From Dipylidium caninum (taxonomy: Eukaryota > Platyhelminthes > Cestoda > Cyclophyllidea > Dipylidiidae): a stretch of DNA of 64,000 nt. The stretch covers positions 177,829 through 241,828 of the forward strand of contig QEYB01000461.1 in NCBI GenBank assembly GCA_017562135.1, read 5' to 3'. Made by a program: the position numbers and the translations under genes. The notes under the pieces were generated by a model, which ran no database searches, was not told the origin of the DNA, and saw only the letters and a program-made list of their open reading frames with translations. This document shows positions 25,201-38,279 of this stretch, in pieces (within the stretch, counting starts at the first letter, position 1; each line of letters opens with the position of its first letter).

Positions 25201-28200
25201 GGGGTAGGTTTATGACTACTTAAGTCGGTAAACAGTAGTGGTGACAGCCAGAAGGGAGTAAAAGTGCTAAGTTGACAGTAGGGGTAGACGTGAGGAGGCC
25301 TTCCACCCTGAAAGGGGATTCTAATCATGTACCAGACAAGGGAATTCAAAAGGAAGGATGTTTAGCCAACAGGTTTGGTTGGATACATTCGTTCCTGGAG
25401 CAATGTTGGAGTCCACGAGGAGCCAAAGTACCTCTTCCACACTGCAGCATGGCATCAGTTATTGCACTAAACTTTCGAAAACCACAATGAAGAACAATCC
25501 ACAAGTTCAAAGAAAGGCCAACTGTCTAATGTATCCCGTCGAGACACGTCTTTTTCGGCGGCTTCTGGTTAACTGGCCAAATCGGGACCAATGGAGCTGA
25601 GCCATTGGAGTGAAGTAAGAAAAAAATATTTATTAAAAAAATAAAATAAAAAATTTGAAACAGACCTACCGCCACCTAATTCGTGACTTCAAATGGTATT
25701 TGAAGGAGGGTTTTATTAAGGCAGAGGTGACTGAGCTGATTCTTTGGTGGTCCAGACACCGATGATGAGAGTATACAGGGAGATTTTCATTTTGTATTGA
25801 AAATTCTACCACAAGACAGAGTTCATTTTGCCCCCCTCCACTGCCCATTCCTACCGCCCATTCCTTCACCCAACCCTTTTTTCTTCACCAGCTAAAGTTA
25901 TTTTGTCTGCTCCTGTCAGTTTTTGCTCAAATTTGGACTTCTTACAATAGAGGTGACTTTAAAGGTAACAAAATGACTTGGGAATTGTTGAAAAAGGAGA
26001 ACAAGTGATGTCACAATTGCACATAAAATGGAATTCCTCTCTCTGAGGCCAACTTTCACCACTACTGACTCAGTTAAGCATCTTCTTCAACTTAATCTTT
26101 AACACAGAAGTGTTCAAAAGTTGACTCTTCTTCAGCAAGCTGGTCGTCTTACCGTTTTCTGTATGTTTACTCCTGTCATCACAATTTTATTCCCTGCTAA
26201 TTAAAGTCTAAACTGTTTAAAAAAAAACACTCAGATCTACGTTAGATCTCTGAAAATGCACTCAACCAAGGCTCCGCACTGCATTAAACTGTAACCATTC
26301 CTCTTTCCTCTTTGTCCTTCTCCTCTTCTTTTCCGATCTCTTGTCTCCAAACCCCGATTTTGTGTCATTTAAACACGGGTCAACAGTGCAAGACCAGACA
26401 GAATGTAACAAACAAGCTGCTTTTTCAAAAGATAACTTTTACCGGAATTATATTTATGAAAATGGACAAAATAAAGCACCTTTAAATGGGGAATTTTTAA
26501 CTGTTCTAATTAATCATTTCTAATTCTACCCCACTTTCCCTTTTCGCGGGCACAATTTCATTTTTCTAAGAATGTCATTTTTTGCCATTACGAGATATAG
26601 TAGATTGGTGGGAAAGATGACATGGTTACTTTAGTAAACATCTTGATTTCACTTTGGCAACATTAATCAGGGCCTTAAGATACCGAGTTAAAAAGTTATT
26701 TTTTTGACATCACCGCACGTAACCTCGAGCCATTTTTGTAAAGCGTGCGTATGACAATTTTTTTGTAAAAGGGGAATTCTAATTAAAGAAGTAGCAAAAA
26801 AAGGGAGTAGATGAGTAAGGAAAGTTAACTGTGAAGTTAAGATAAAGGATTTCCTCTAAACGTCAAATTCCATTACCTCTGTGGGCGAAGGGTGCAAGAT
26901 TTTGAGCGAAATAAATGTTGACCATTTCTTAAGAGGTTTTTTAAGGGCTTTCACAATTTTAGTGTATAAACGAAATGGATGAGTTAATATACTTTTTAAT
27001 TGGCAAGTATTAGATGTGTGAGAAGGAAAGAGGCAGGGTTTCAAAAACCCGCAACCCCGAGCTCTAATCTACAATTACACCAAAAAGAAGATCGCTGTCT
27101 GGGGCAAAGGAGGGAAGTCCTCAAGCATTATCAAGCCTCGACTGACAGGTCACACACTAAACATATTTTTTATCCTGATCTAGTTGACTTATCCTTTCAC
27201 TGAAACACCGCCAATACTGTTGCCAAGGCGAATGAATACGTGTCCACAGAAAGCGCATTGGACAGTTAAGGGTTAAATGACCGTTGGGTAAGGATTGTTT
27301 GCCTATAAATAGACAACCATTTTCACTAAATATTTTGAAGGCTCCAGTAAGCGCACTTAAGGTAATACTCTGCTTATGTTGCATTCTGTTTTTCTCTAAT
27401 GCATGATAGTCGGTTAACTTTTTCGAGCTCTGACCACTAAAAGTCCGTTTCTCTGCTTGAGAGTTACTGAAGGAGACATCTTGAAATAGAGGGATGATGT
27501 TGTTGATGTTGTGGATTACTTTTAGCCGCCTTTTGATACCATCACTTGGGGTGCACACATTTAACTGATGGATGTAAATAACCGCAATGAAAAATTGAAA
27601 TATAAATAATGGCAAAACTTAAGGGGGAATGACATTTTTGAAGTCAACAGTTAAGAAAGTTTTCGATTAAATGCGATTATACGCAGCCGTTCTTAAGTTA
27701 AATCAAAAACTTTTCTTGGAACAATTAATGGAAGTATGTGAAGTCCAAAAACGAGATGACAGAAGTGTTCAAATGCACCAAATCCGGAATGATTTCGTAG
27801 ACATATTGGAGCGTTTTAAAATAGCTCCAATTCAAAGTGAAGTGGTAACTAGACATCGATGCGGCTTAAGATAAATGTACCGCCAGCGAGTTTGTGACCA
27901 CCAGACGTGACAGTTATAAATTATCTAACGCCTTATCTCCCGTAAATCTCTCGTATTTAGGTAAAAACTGTTGAAATCTCATAAAATATGTAAAAAAGGA
28001 TTCACCTGTGTGAAGTTCCTTGGCAAAAGCTTGCAGCTAAGTTATAGTCTCTCTATTAACATATGTAGTCAACGAATTCTCAGGTGCACCACTTCGCCAA
28101 CATTCAAGTTTTCTCACACAAAACCAGGCAAAACCGTCCAAGCAGCGGCGAACAAACTTGCCCATGCCATTCTGTCTCCGAAACTGATTCGTCCAGGTCG

Positions 28201-29729
28201 CTAGGACTAGTTGAATACGCAATCGTGAGTAGACGATGGTCAAGACGGTGCTGATATTCTGCGAAACATCCACGTGGGCCGAGTGCTGAATTCCGGCAGG
28301 GCTTCAATAAGTAAAAGAGAATCTTTAACTAGACTTTGCACTGCTTTCTCTCTGCCAAGTCCGAGATGGTGTGAGGAGTTTGCTTTACGGCTTCACATGT
28401 CCATGCTCAACATCTACCTCTTTTTAATTTTTTTTCTCTCTTACCACGTTAATTCTGCGAAATTACTGGTACTCGAGATTCTTGATTAAATTCACCTTCT
28501 AACGTAGCATAACTTCGAGTTCACGGCTTTAGTGAGGGTTGCTTTTTTGGACAATGGCCTACTGTTTCACTCATGGCTTCACGCTCTGTCACCTCAAAGC
28601 ACCCATGACAGGAGCTTTAAAGTAGAGACTTGGGTGGCTTTTAGTCGCACCGATTTTCGACCTAATTAATTACATAGAGACAAGACAGGATGCGTGATTG
28701 GATAGAGAAGATAGGAGGAGGAGGAGTAATATTATTGATCCTAGCACCGAAATAGTGTATAAAGACCAAAGTAACTAAGTATGAATTGGCCCTAAAGAAG
28801 ACTTATAAACATGATGAAAGTGACTATCATCACGAGACCTGCCATTTTGCATTATTCAACACCTTTAGAATGGACCTTTCTACTGGGGGAGGAGGGGGCG
28901 GCGGGGGAGTTAAGGAGAGGAATCACGGGCATGCAACTCTCATTCTGCCTAGTTTGATAATTCATCAATCACCACGTTCAGTCGAATACCCCAGTGATTT
29001 TGAAGATGTCTTTTTCACACCAACCAACAGCCTCGACTCGGGTGCCGACTGAGGGTGGAGAGTCCCCCTCACGTCAATTATGAATGTCTCGGGTGAGGAG
29101 GTAAACATAACGCCACCGGTGGATTGTTGGTTTGACAGCAGAGAGGCGAGAGTTTACAGAGACGCTAAGGCGGATCTAACAACAAATTCTGTAATGTTTT
29201 AATTAAGTAGGCTGTCAACAATGAAATGGACAAGAGTGGGATGTGTTAAAAAATTTTACTGTTGTGCACAATGGCGTGCGATCTCACTGATACCACTTTC
29301 TTAATAAATGACCTTCTTTAGCGTAACACATGCTTCTCGAGCTCCTATATGTTTCATAACACAGACTAGTTTAACCCTTTAAATTTTTTTTCTTTTGTGT
29401 GGCCGAAGTTTCGTGGCTACAATTTCAGCGTTGACAGTCTCCGTGAGGTCCGCATCTCAGGCGACCGAGAAGGGGGAAGTAACAAGCCCTCCATTCCCCT
29501 CATTCCCTCTTCTCCCTGTAGTGTATTAATAAAAACCGACAATCTCTTACTGTAGGATTCTCGATTGAGGAAAACTCGACGTGATTGGAGAGGGGACATC
29601 CGTAAGTGGTAGTGGTGTTAGGATGGAAACTATGAAATTGTCGTTGAAAATAAGTGTAAAAGCAAAAAGGACAATTTTCTTTACTTTTTGGAGTCAATAG
29701 ACGATTCGCAGTCTTTGAGAGCATCAGTT
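22281..29729. other. Gene-poor interval
   Basis: Many short frames exist but none has a recognisable domain or supported splice signals. A 64-codon AT-rich frame at 27671-27874 (LNQKLFLEQLMEVCEVQKR...) is predicted helical and could be an exon of something, at low confidence. A G-homopolymer lies at 23178-23193 and a G-rich run near 28882-28910. I see no transposon relics. Confidence 0.35.
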
Positions 29730-30190
29730 TATTTATTTATATTCTTCTTTTCATTTAAATCGTAATTATGAAGAAGGTAATGATCGAGGGTTGCAATATC
29801 AGGTGAACGTAGAGGATGTGGTTAAACTCCTTATTTTAGAGAAAATAATTTGTCGACAGTAAAGGAAACTTTATGTGTTCCTCATTCAACTTTATCACAC
29901 TCGTGAGTTTTAACTTTTTCCTAATTTATTGGATGTATGACTAGTTTTTGGTTTAGATCCGAGTTTACGACTAGCAGTGCGTGATTACGGATTCCACAGC
30001 AGTCGATCCTAATTCCTTTTCTTCGCTTTCACCATGGGCCGGTGGTCTTCCTCGAGGCTTCTTGACGAAAGTCAAATCACCATAACGGAAGTTTTGGAAC
30101 CAACATCGAGCGCTTTTCCATTAGCGACTCCATCTCCAAGCTTGTTGAGCTGAGCTGCGTTTCAATTTAAAACGCCTGCAAGAGAAGTAG
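29730..30190 (-). mobile_element. Mariner-family transposase relic (N-terminal DNA-binding part)
   Basis: Reading the minus strand from 30120 downward gives CWFQNFRYGDLTFVKKPRG followed by RPPAHGE. This matches the mariner pattern of a recognition helix ending in RWF-x-x-F-R-x-G-D followed by a PRxGRPP linker. Further into the element the frame is broken by stops. It lies head to head with the next relic. Confidence 0.6.
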
Positions 30191-30199
30191 ATGTGAACG

Positions 30200-30560
30200 G
30201 TTTTTCGTTTCTGACTGGTGTCAGCGCAAAATCAACCACGAATGGGATACAATCCCCAAATGAGTAAGAAGGGTATCGTCAAAGAGCCTCGGGAAGACCA
30301 CCGGCCCAATTTCGCAACGAGGAGGAATTATGGACGACTTCAGTGGAAGTCGATTTGCACGCAACTAGTCGTGAACTCGGGTCTGAACCAAAAAACTATC
30401 CAAACGCCCAACAAGTTTATCACATGCATAAAAATAATGAACGCACGTTACAACGTATCTCCTCACTCGTAACTGAACACAGTCTAAACGGAGACTCTCG
30501 TTTCATCGTTTCCAAACATAATAGCACTAACCAAACACAGCTTCTCCCTTCACTGTGATC
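30200..30560 (+). mobile_element. Mariner-family transposase relic (linker and second HTH)
   Basis: After one frameshift near 30290 the + strand reads PRGRPPAQFRNEEELWTT, then HATSRELG, then about 40 residues on SLVTEHSLNGDSRFIVSKH. This follows the mariner order: PRGRPP linker, the TTRELAEELG second helix-turn-helix, then the stretch before the catalytic domain. No catalytic block is found downstream. Confidence 0.55.
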
Positions 30561-30847
30561 AGACGTTGCACATCCAACGGATCTCTCCTCCTGTGTAGGG
30601 TGATGATGTTCTACAATCACTGGGGTGTGTTTTATAGAAGTTGTGAACTTGATAGAAGGTCCATGGTCATTGGGAGCGGCACATGCTTCATATTTTTTGA
30701 CACAAATTCGGTTAAAGTGTCGCGTTAGCATTGGGATTTCTGGATAATTTACATAAAAAATCAGGATAAACTGGACTGATGTGGTAAGCTCGTGTGTACG
30801 GCGAGGAGAGCGACCTTTGAAGGTGTATCGTTCAAGTGTAGAGTGAT

Positions 30848-30990
30848 GGAGGTGGGGATGGAAAACAAACTCTGTCAACTGCGTCACTCGCGAGATGGCG
30901 GACTGGGAGATCGCGCGGGCTGAGGGCTGAAGTTCATGGAATGTGGCAGAAGATCCTCTGCACTACTAGGCCACAAATGTTCTCTCTTTC
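30848..30990. repeat. Direct repeat, copy 1
   Basis: About 140 bp (GTCAACTGCGTCACTCGC..., GGACTGGGAGATCG, GATCCTCTGCACTA) recurs at 31283-31420 with roughly 85-90% identity by eye. The function is unknown. Confidence 0.6.
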
Positions 30991-31282
30991 ACTTGCGCTT
31001 AGTTTCTCCAAGGAGGACACGGCAATGATATTATTTCCCACCCAACAGACTGGGTCACAAAAGCACTCTTATCCCTTCATTCAGGGTCGATGCAAACGAA
31101 GAGGAAGTTAGAATTTTCGACGTGAAAGACTGTGATGGAATGCGACTTCCACCTGAGTCGAGGTAGTCCAACGCCTCCGGCCGATCTCCTCTCCCCCGCC
31201 ATCCTTAAACCGTCAACTCGTGCGACGCTGCTATGGCGCTGGGGACTTTTGTTTAACTCGGTCTGAATCCTTTAAATGCGGA

Positions 31283-31420
31283 GTGATAGAAAACCAACTC
31301 CGCCAACTGCGTCACCCGCAGGATGGTGGACTGGGAGATCGAGGGGGCTGAGGGTTGAGTTCCATGGAATGTGGCAGCAGATCCTCTGCACTAGTAGGTC
31401 AAAAATGTTCTTTCCCTTCC
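31283..31420. repeat. Direct repeat, copy 2
   Basis: This is the partner of 30848-30990 in the same orientation, about 430 bp downstream. The shared GGTCTG-containing tract TTTAACTCGGTCTG occurs again at 31253-31266 and 31642-31655, so a longer decayed tandem duplication is likely. Confidence 0.55.
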
Positions 31421-32379
31421 ATTGCATCACCTCGAAGTGTCCATTTTAACGTTTTCACCTTGGTGCAATCCATCGGCTTCAATGAGGGCGGGTGAAATCC
31501 GTGCCCGTCGGGGGCAAACGATCGACAGGCAGGTGGGTGGAGCGTTTTACGGTCTGTGGAGAAGCACCAATTCGCCTCGGTCGCTAAGCCTTTGCGCTCG
31601 AGCTGATGATTTGGAGTGTCAACTGTCAACCGTCTTTTTATTTTAACTCGGTCTGCTTATTTATTACGATGCACGAGAAGATATTTCTCTCCGAAATACT
31701 TTCGTGGACTGGGCTCAGCTCGCATCTTTAGCCAAAATCAGCTCAGTTTACTTAGTCTCAGCACAGCATTTCACTGACACAGTTCTGTCAACGAATATGA
31801 AAGTAGAAAGGTTTTAAGTCCCAATAATATGAATCAAGATCGGATCGGGTCCAATTAGGACGAAATCGCTTTTTTGTCGTTTTGGATGAGGAAGTTACAT
31901 TGATTCACGACTGACTGCGCCTCGGGCGACCATATCGCCAACCTCGGGAGCAGGCGACTACGTCGATTTTCGTGGAAATCCGACCAAGTGGGAAGCTTCA
32001 CACAGTGCTAAGAAGGACCAAAAAGTGATTGCAGGGTTGGACTTGCACAAAACACTCCTAAAAGTAGACAAAAGCAACATATGCTTCAACTGATAAGTCC
32101 GAGGATGCATTTTGGATGCTGTTTAAAGAAATATCACACGAAAACTAATTACAAAGGGTGATATTCGTCAAAATTAATATTTCTAGGATAAAAGTAAACA
32201 AGTCAATGGAATTTTCAAGTGAATGTACTATTGTCTGAACACAAACTATTGTGACGAACGTGTTGAATGCTCCGCGATTTGGTCGGAATCGCCTCGAGTT
32301 TTTGGTTCGCGCAAGCAAAAAAGACCTCCATTGCGAAAGGATAAAATCAGGTCTCCCGGAAATTTCTGCTCCTTTTTGG

Positions 32380-33260
32380 AATGAAATAGAATACAAGTTT
32401 TGAGAGGACGATTTGTATATTTCACTTTTGATAATGATCCGGAAAATTTAACCATTGTTGGTTTTATACCTCCTAATTTTTACGTCTTTTGTTCTTTACA
32501 TAAACTCTGTAAGGACAAATACAAATGGTAGTTGGGGGATGCTGAGTCCGGAAAACACGGTGGATGCGAGAGAATTTTCCAGCCTCGTCCTGTAACTTTT
32601 TAACGAGTCCACAAATTGCAATGTGGCCTGGCGTTATCGTTAGAATGCAGCATGATGCCCTTCCTCTTCAAAATTGGCGGTCTCTTTTCTTCCTCGATTT
32701 GAGCTTGTCCCTCGGTTCTAAAAGTTTCCAACGCATTCGTCCTCGAATGTCCACTATGCACACCACACAACTCTCCTCTTCAGAGCTAAATTCGCTTTAA
32801 AGGTGGAAGGCCTCGGTTCCCCGAGTTTACACTATGCCACATTCAATACGATTCTTTTGAAGGTACTTCAATCCACTTTTCAGCTACAGTTGCCATTCGA
32901 GCAGGCAGAGCTGTGCCTACGACGATTCGCTCACCCACATTCGTCTCATTCACTTCATGTGACATCCATTGTGAATGCTTTCACGCCAGTCCGCCCTTCC
33001 GAACAGAGTGTGGAACGAGTTGCCAAACTGAAGTGAACTGATCTGCCGTCTCCGAAGTTTGGTCTCAACAACATCGTCGGCGATCAGATGTGGTCGCCCA
33101 CAACGTGGCCCATGAGAAGGTTCGAAGTCACTACTTTCCAAGTTGTCTGACCATCTTGCGCATGTCCTTTCAGAAAATGCACCTCCAACAATCACTTTCA
33201 GTGAATTTGTGCACGCGTCTGTAACATTTCCTCCTTTTTGAGGAGGAAAGAAGTTGGACG
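32380..33260 (-). mobile_element. Older mariner relic, N to C terminus
   Basis: On the minus strand, 33240-33000 encodes GNVTDACTNSLKV, GAFSERTCARW and PSHGPRCGRP, the N-terminal HTH region. At 32660-32600 comes DNARPHCNLWTR, the block with the second catalytic Asp, then GWKILSHPPCFPDSASPNY and YLSLQSL. Stops and frameshifts interrupt it. Substitutions distinguish it from the young copies at 34 and 41 kb, so it is an older insertion. The catalytic Asp of DNARPH is still present. Confidence 0.65.
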
Positions 33261-33399
33261 CAGTGGACAAGACACAAAGAAACGGCACTGGATGTAGCCT
33301 TCGTAGGTAATTCAGTCTTCTTTACATCGTAAGTTGTGATGCGGTCCAAATTCCCCTGCCTTCATTCATGTGGCATTTAACTTGAATACTTCCCAAACT

Positions 33400-33660
33400 C
33401 CTCTCTTTCGAACATAATTTAGAATGTTTCACCGGGATGAATTGAGGCTCTCCGCCACCCCGATGTTGACAGCAAAGGATCCTGCTCCACCACGGCCTCG
33501 GCAACATCGTCGTCCATCACATATGGTCGCGCACAAAGTGGACTATTACAAGGCTCGAAGTCACTGCTCTCAAACTTCCCGAACCATCATCGGCCTGTGC
33601 TTTTGTAGCATTTGCCGCTTGTCGAGGAGGAGAAAAGGTGGACACAGTGAATAAGGCACA
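33400..33660 (-). mobile_element. Short mariner relic
   Basis: The interval aligns at DNA level, on the minus strand, with the HTH segment of the neighbouring copies (GCAGGATCCTTTGCTGTCAA and flanks). It is heavily decayed, with many stops. It lies in tandem between two other copies. Confidence 0.5.
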
Positions 33661-33779
33661 ACGACGAGTTTACGACGAGTTCTGTCCGTTTTTGGGATAA
33701 AGAAGATACAACTTTTCTTCCCATCGATGTAGTTTATTAAATAATATTACTGCTATCAATTTTAATGACTTCCTGTCAG

Positions 33780-34620
33780 CGTAAATGTGAATACGATAGA
33801 ATTTCCACGCCTACGTCTGCAATTTTTGACGGGTCGCCAAAGCAGCATGTGGCCTGGCAGTATCATTATTACCATCACCGCCATCATCATTAGCATCATC
33901 CAGTCTGTCGTCTTTCCTTTCCAGCACTGTCAGACTCTTTTTCTTGACCTGCGTCTTGACAACACTTGGCCGAAAGGAGCCCTTCCTTTGGTTTTAACAA
34001 ACTCCTAATCTATTCTGTCGCGAACATTCCACCATAAACATCGCAACATTCTCTTCCTCAGAGTCAAATTTGCTTCAGAAGTGGAAGGACTGGGTTCGCC
34101 ACCTTCACAATAAGCGTCTTTCCTTGCGACTTTTTCGTAAATAAAGCAACCCGCCTTTCTTGTCCACTTGTGATCCGGTCCAAGAAGGACTCGCTATTGT
34201 CCCGGCCAAGCAGAGATTTGCACGTGAAGACTCGAGCATCCACAGTCGCCTGAGTTACTTCCTGTGTGGCGCCCATCGTGAATGCTTCCACGTCAGTCCG
34301 CTCTTCCGGAAATGGTCCGAATTGGTTAGTCGAGGTGAAGTGAGCCTTTCCGCCATCTCCGATGTTGACAGCAAAGGATCTTGCTCCGACACGTTTCTCG
34401 ACAACATCGTCGTTGATGCGATGTGGTCGCCCACAACGTGGCCCATGAGAAGGCTCGAAGTCACTACTTCCCAAGTTGTCCGACCATCTTCCGCATGTCC
34501 TTTCAGAAAATGCGCCTTCAGCAATCACTTCCAGTGAATTTGTGCATGCGTCCGTAGCATTTCTTCCTTGTTGAAAGTGGTATAAAATAACAGTAGTGCC
34601 AATGAATTTCATCAGTGGTC
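33780..34620 (-). mobile_element. Mariner relic, best-preserved reading frame
   Basis: The minus strand from 34612 reads ILYHFQQGRNATDACTNSLE, AFSERTCGRW and GPRCGRPHRINDDVV. One extra base near 34405 breaks the frame, and another frame then continues SEQDPLLSTSEMAERL and later SLLGRDNSESFLDRITSG. In the first catalytic block, ITSGQERR stands where mariners have TGDExW, so the first catalytic Asp is lost. WWNVRD (about 34050) is followed by a stop. The tail near 33850 matches the NARPHAALATRQK block at DNA level. Confidence 0.65.
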
Positions 34621-34799
34621 ATGGGTGGTGCACCGTTGCTTCACATCTAAGATTAAAGCGAATTAACTTTGTTTTGGTCCATTAACTGCGTCAGTGTCTG
34701 CACATTTAGCGACAAAAATTGTTCTCGTATAAATGAATATTGCTTCCGGCAGACCTCATCTCAATTTCACAGCTACAAAATGCCACTAGATTGAAGTAA

Positions 34800-34930
34800 A
34801 TACCACTTTAAGCCCCTCTGGCCTCAATAGCCTTAAACTTCCTTTGAGTATTTCATTTGCCACCTCGTCAGCACGTCAGTTGCCTTCAAAGTGTCCCACC
34901 CAGCCGACAACTACACTGGAGGGAGCAGGC
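34800..34930 (-). mobile_element. LINE-type RNase H fragment
   Basis: The minus strand reads VVVGWVGHFEGN, a stop, then RADEVANEILKGS. This fits the RNase H signature WVPGHxGxxGNExAD-x-LA of non-LTR retrotransposons with a single stop at the Glu position. Only this short motif is recognisable. Confidence 0.4.
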
Positions 34931-36640
34931 CGGTATCGTTTGACGGGCGGCATTTCAATAATTTGATGAAGAAGCAAGGGAAGAGGGTAAATTCACAGGA
35001 GTATGTCGAAATGTCTCACCTTCCGGCAGGGACGCCTGAGTCTTCGAGTCCTGAACAGTCTGGAAGAGCACGACGCTTGGCTACAACCGACCATTTCGAG
35101 AGTCAGTTGATATTCCTCTTAAGTCAGTACAGAAACTCATTTCGTAAACATAAAAGCGCTGATAATCTACTTCGCTTTAAACTGGCAACTTTAAATTTGT
35201 TTGCGGGGCCTTCGGAAGTTCTGAGAAGAAGCGAGGTAGTTTCCGCTGGTACCCGTATAGGCCCCTTGAGAGACTCAAGACTGTTTTTGTCGTGGCTTTC
35301 TCCTCTGGATTCTCGTTGACAAAGTCTTTCAGGCCAACGATAAACGCCGTTGCACGTTGATTCGACGGTGCCGCACTCTTAACCTCCGCGATGGATTTAC
35401 AAGAGTTGGTTCTTATTCTAATCACCAAGTCTCCTCTTTCCATAGTAAACAATTTGCTTTTTTTTGAAGAATTAATCTCAGTAAGCTTTACGCAGTTCTT
35501 GTGTCGGGGACGACGAATACTGCAAAAGCAAACATTTGGGTAGGTCGGTTGACATCACCACCGTCTCGAAGAACTTGAATGATATTTTGCCCCCCCCCCC
35601 CTCCCCCCTCCCATTGAAAAGTAACAAAACAGACAGCAAAATATTACAATTGACATGTTTCGCCAGCCTCCCGGGAGGAGTCGAGTGCTACCCTCGGCCG
35701 CGTGGACATCCCAGGAGTGTTAGGAAGGAGGCCCCCAGGCAGCCAAACAGGCTTCGGGAGTTGGGAATTTGGGCCTGAGCCCGATGGGTGTGGATCGGGC
35801 CTGGAAATGTAAGGGAGGAGGCGTGGACCAACCTTTGTTCGAATGAGCAGTCAACTCGGAGTTCGTTGCAAACAACCAGTCCCATCTGATATAGGCGAAT
35901 GAATTCACCAGTGTGATTAATGTAATTTTTACACGATAACCCGAAGTGGCCTTGGAACCGCCAAAGTAACTCACCTCGATCGTCCTGTTTTGTGATTCCC
36001 AAGTGAGTATTCCTTAGGTCTACATAGTACACGGATACGCCCGTGTTCTCTCAAAATGACTTGACATATTGCCAATTTTTCAGTGACATTTGGAGAATTT
36101 TTCGTTTATTGGCCTCATTCTACTCCCCACTTGGTACTCAAGTCTTCAATCGCTACTTCTCCAACCACCGCGTTATATCAGGTCCACCAAAAATCTGCGT
36201 CTGTTTCTAGGGAAACAAATTTCGCTCAGTAGCACAAGTTTTACCTGAGTGCACAATCAGCTCCTTGTCCTACCCTTTAATGTTTACATACTGATGCAGC
36301 AAATTGACTAAAACCAAGTTAATTCACGTTATGTTTGAGTGTAAAGCGAAGGTGTACCATCCATGAATGATGTAAACTAATAGCCACCGAAAGAAAGCCT
36401 CATCTGTGGGTTGACTTTGAAATGCCTGGTGAGACCGTCATTTTGTTTTTGTACAGACAAGTAGAAGTGTTTTCCCGTTCGTACCAGAGTCCAATGGCGG
36501 TATTGCGGGGACAGATGAAAATGGACGTTACTTTCATTTGGGGACGTGGCGTTCACCGGAGGCTTACATCTCAACCAACCCCAACAGTCATCGCCACCTC
36601 CAGCCACCCCGCACCCCGTTTAAGCCTGGTCGTCCTCCCA
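34931..36640. other. No supported gene
   Basis: A 142-codon + frame at 34891-35319 partly overlaps the RNase H fragment on the other strand and is likely a shadow. A C-run lies at 35589-35608. Nothing else is recognised. Confidence 0.35.
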
Positions 36641-36647
36641 CGCTTGG

Positions 36648-36735
36648 GCTGTCAAAGCATTCCGAGGTGGCTCAACCCCCCGTCACCCGATTCAGTGTGT
36701 TGGCCAGGTGAGGCAACGTGCTTCACCACTCATCA
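36648..36735. repeat. Degenerate duplicate of part of block X
   Basis: TGTCAAAGCATTCCGAGG and the following CACCCGATT and GGCCAGGTGAGG resemble 37268-37360 in the same orientation, with several differences. This suggests an older tandem copy of that piece. Confidence 0.4.
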
Positions 36736-37674
36736 ACTCATCATTTTTTGGGCGAGTGGCAATTTCATTATGGGGGTAACTGCAGTGCGCACCCTCCACA
36801 GTCTGCCACCTCTGGCCACCTCACTCACCAGCGAATGAGAGCAGAATTTAAGCGGCACGGAAACGTCGACAATCAAGGGCCTCTGTGGGAAATCTGTGCC
36901 AAGTGGGATGATTTCTGTGGCCTGCAGCCCAGGCCACACAGTCAGTTGGAGGGAAGTGAGAGGAGGCAGGCAGTGACAAGCGTGACTGGACGGCGATTGG
37001 AGTGGCTTGAGCTAAAGCTGCGGCCGTGTGTAGTTGTGCACCGCCCCTGGCAAGATCACAAGCTGTGAGACCACGACCTTGTCTCTCGACGTTGGGGCCA
37101 AATGCCCTTTTACGTTTGACAAGTGTTCGGACTGAGGAAGCGATATTTTCACCACGCCTCTCATTTGGCCTTCCCTCAAGTCCTCCAACTACACCATCCT
37201 CAGCCGCCATCGCCATCTATACACACCCTGCTGGCAATTCTGCATTGTAGTCCTCTCTAAAGGTCGGCTGTCAAAGCATTACGAGGCAGCTCAATTCCTG
37301 CCACCCGATTTGGCCAGTGACCAGGTGGAAGAGTGGAGGTGCGGCAACTTGTTTCACTACAATAAAATTGTCGTTGCGTGGACAAATGGCGTTGCATTGT
37401 GGACCACCTCTGACTGTCTCACGCACAATGGACTCACAGCAGTATTGAATGACACGCAAACATCGACAATCAAAGAACACCTCTTTCAACTGTTTGACCG
37501 CCTTCGATAGGCATGTGGGTCTGTCGCGTCAGGCCTGATAATCGTCATGCAATCGCATCGACGATTGTCGACCAACTCTGACGCCCAGTCCTTCTATCTC
37601 ATCGCGATTCCGTGAATACGGCCTTGGTGAGGGGAATGGGCTCCTCGTTCATCGTTTGAATTGGGGGAAGAGAG

Positions 37675-37735
37675 AGGAGGAGGAGGAGGAGGAGGAGGAA
37701 GAGGAAGTAGGAGAAGAGGAAGAAGAAGAGTCAGG
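37675..37735. repeat. (AGG)n/(AAG)n purine microsatellite
   Basis: Almost pure GGA/GAA repeats lie inside block X. The same tract recurs in the other copies, near 50285-50350 (as CTC/TTC) and 60748-60825, with different lengths. Confidence 0.85.
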
Positions 37736-37879
37736 CAGCGGATGGAGGCACAGCACCAAGGCCACTTTGACTTCCTCCTCGAATCCAGCCAGACGTTAAC
37801 TTACGTGACTCTGGGGCACAGTCATCTGTAAAACCTCTAAAATTGTGTGTGTGTGTGTTGTGTGTGGAAACATCCACTT

Positions 37880-38244
37880 CCTCGACCGAATAGTCGGCTG
37901 AGTGCGAGAGCACAGAGGCTCCTCCACTCCCCACCTACGTTTAAGTAATTACGCTTGACATGACTGTCACCGCAGCTGAAAAGGCGCTCAAGCGGAGGAC
38001 TCGTTAGGCTAATTTGCCTAGAAGAACTGCGGTGTGCAATGCATCCAGACGCGGGAGTTGGAGCTTCTTCGAGCACTCTTCTCCTCGTCGCCAATCCGAC
38101 ATTCTCCCATCCATCGTCCACTCCAAAGGTGATTCCAGGCAAGTTGGCCCTGAAAAGCCCTCTACAAGTTGGCAACAATATTCGTGTTTGGGTGAGAGCA
38201 AAGAAAAGAAATTGACGATTCATTTGTTGTGTCTCGTGCCATGT

Positions 38245-38279
<35 letters not shown>

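Noticed and set aside
27157..27615. 152-codon minus-strand open frame
   Set aside because: AT-rich, no conserved pattern and no supporting signals; likely chance.
30420..30887. 155-codon minus-strand open frame
   Set aside because: It is partly antisense to a mariner relic and has no domain of its own.
34891..35319. 142-codon + strand open frame
   Set aside because: Its left end is antisense to an RNase H-like motif, so it is more likely a shadow of a retroelement relic.
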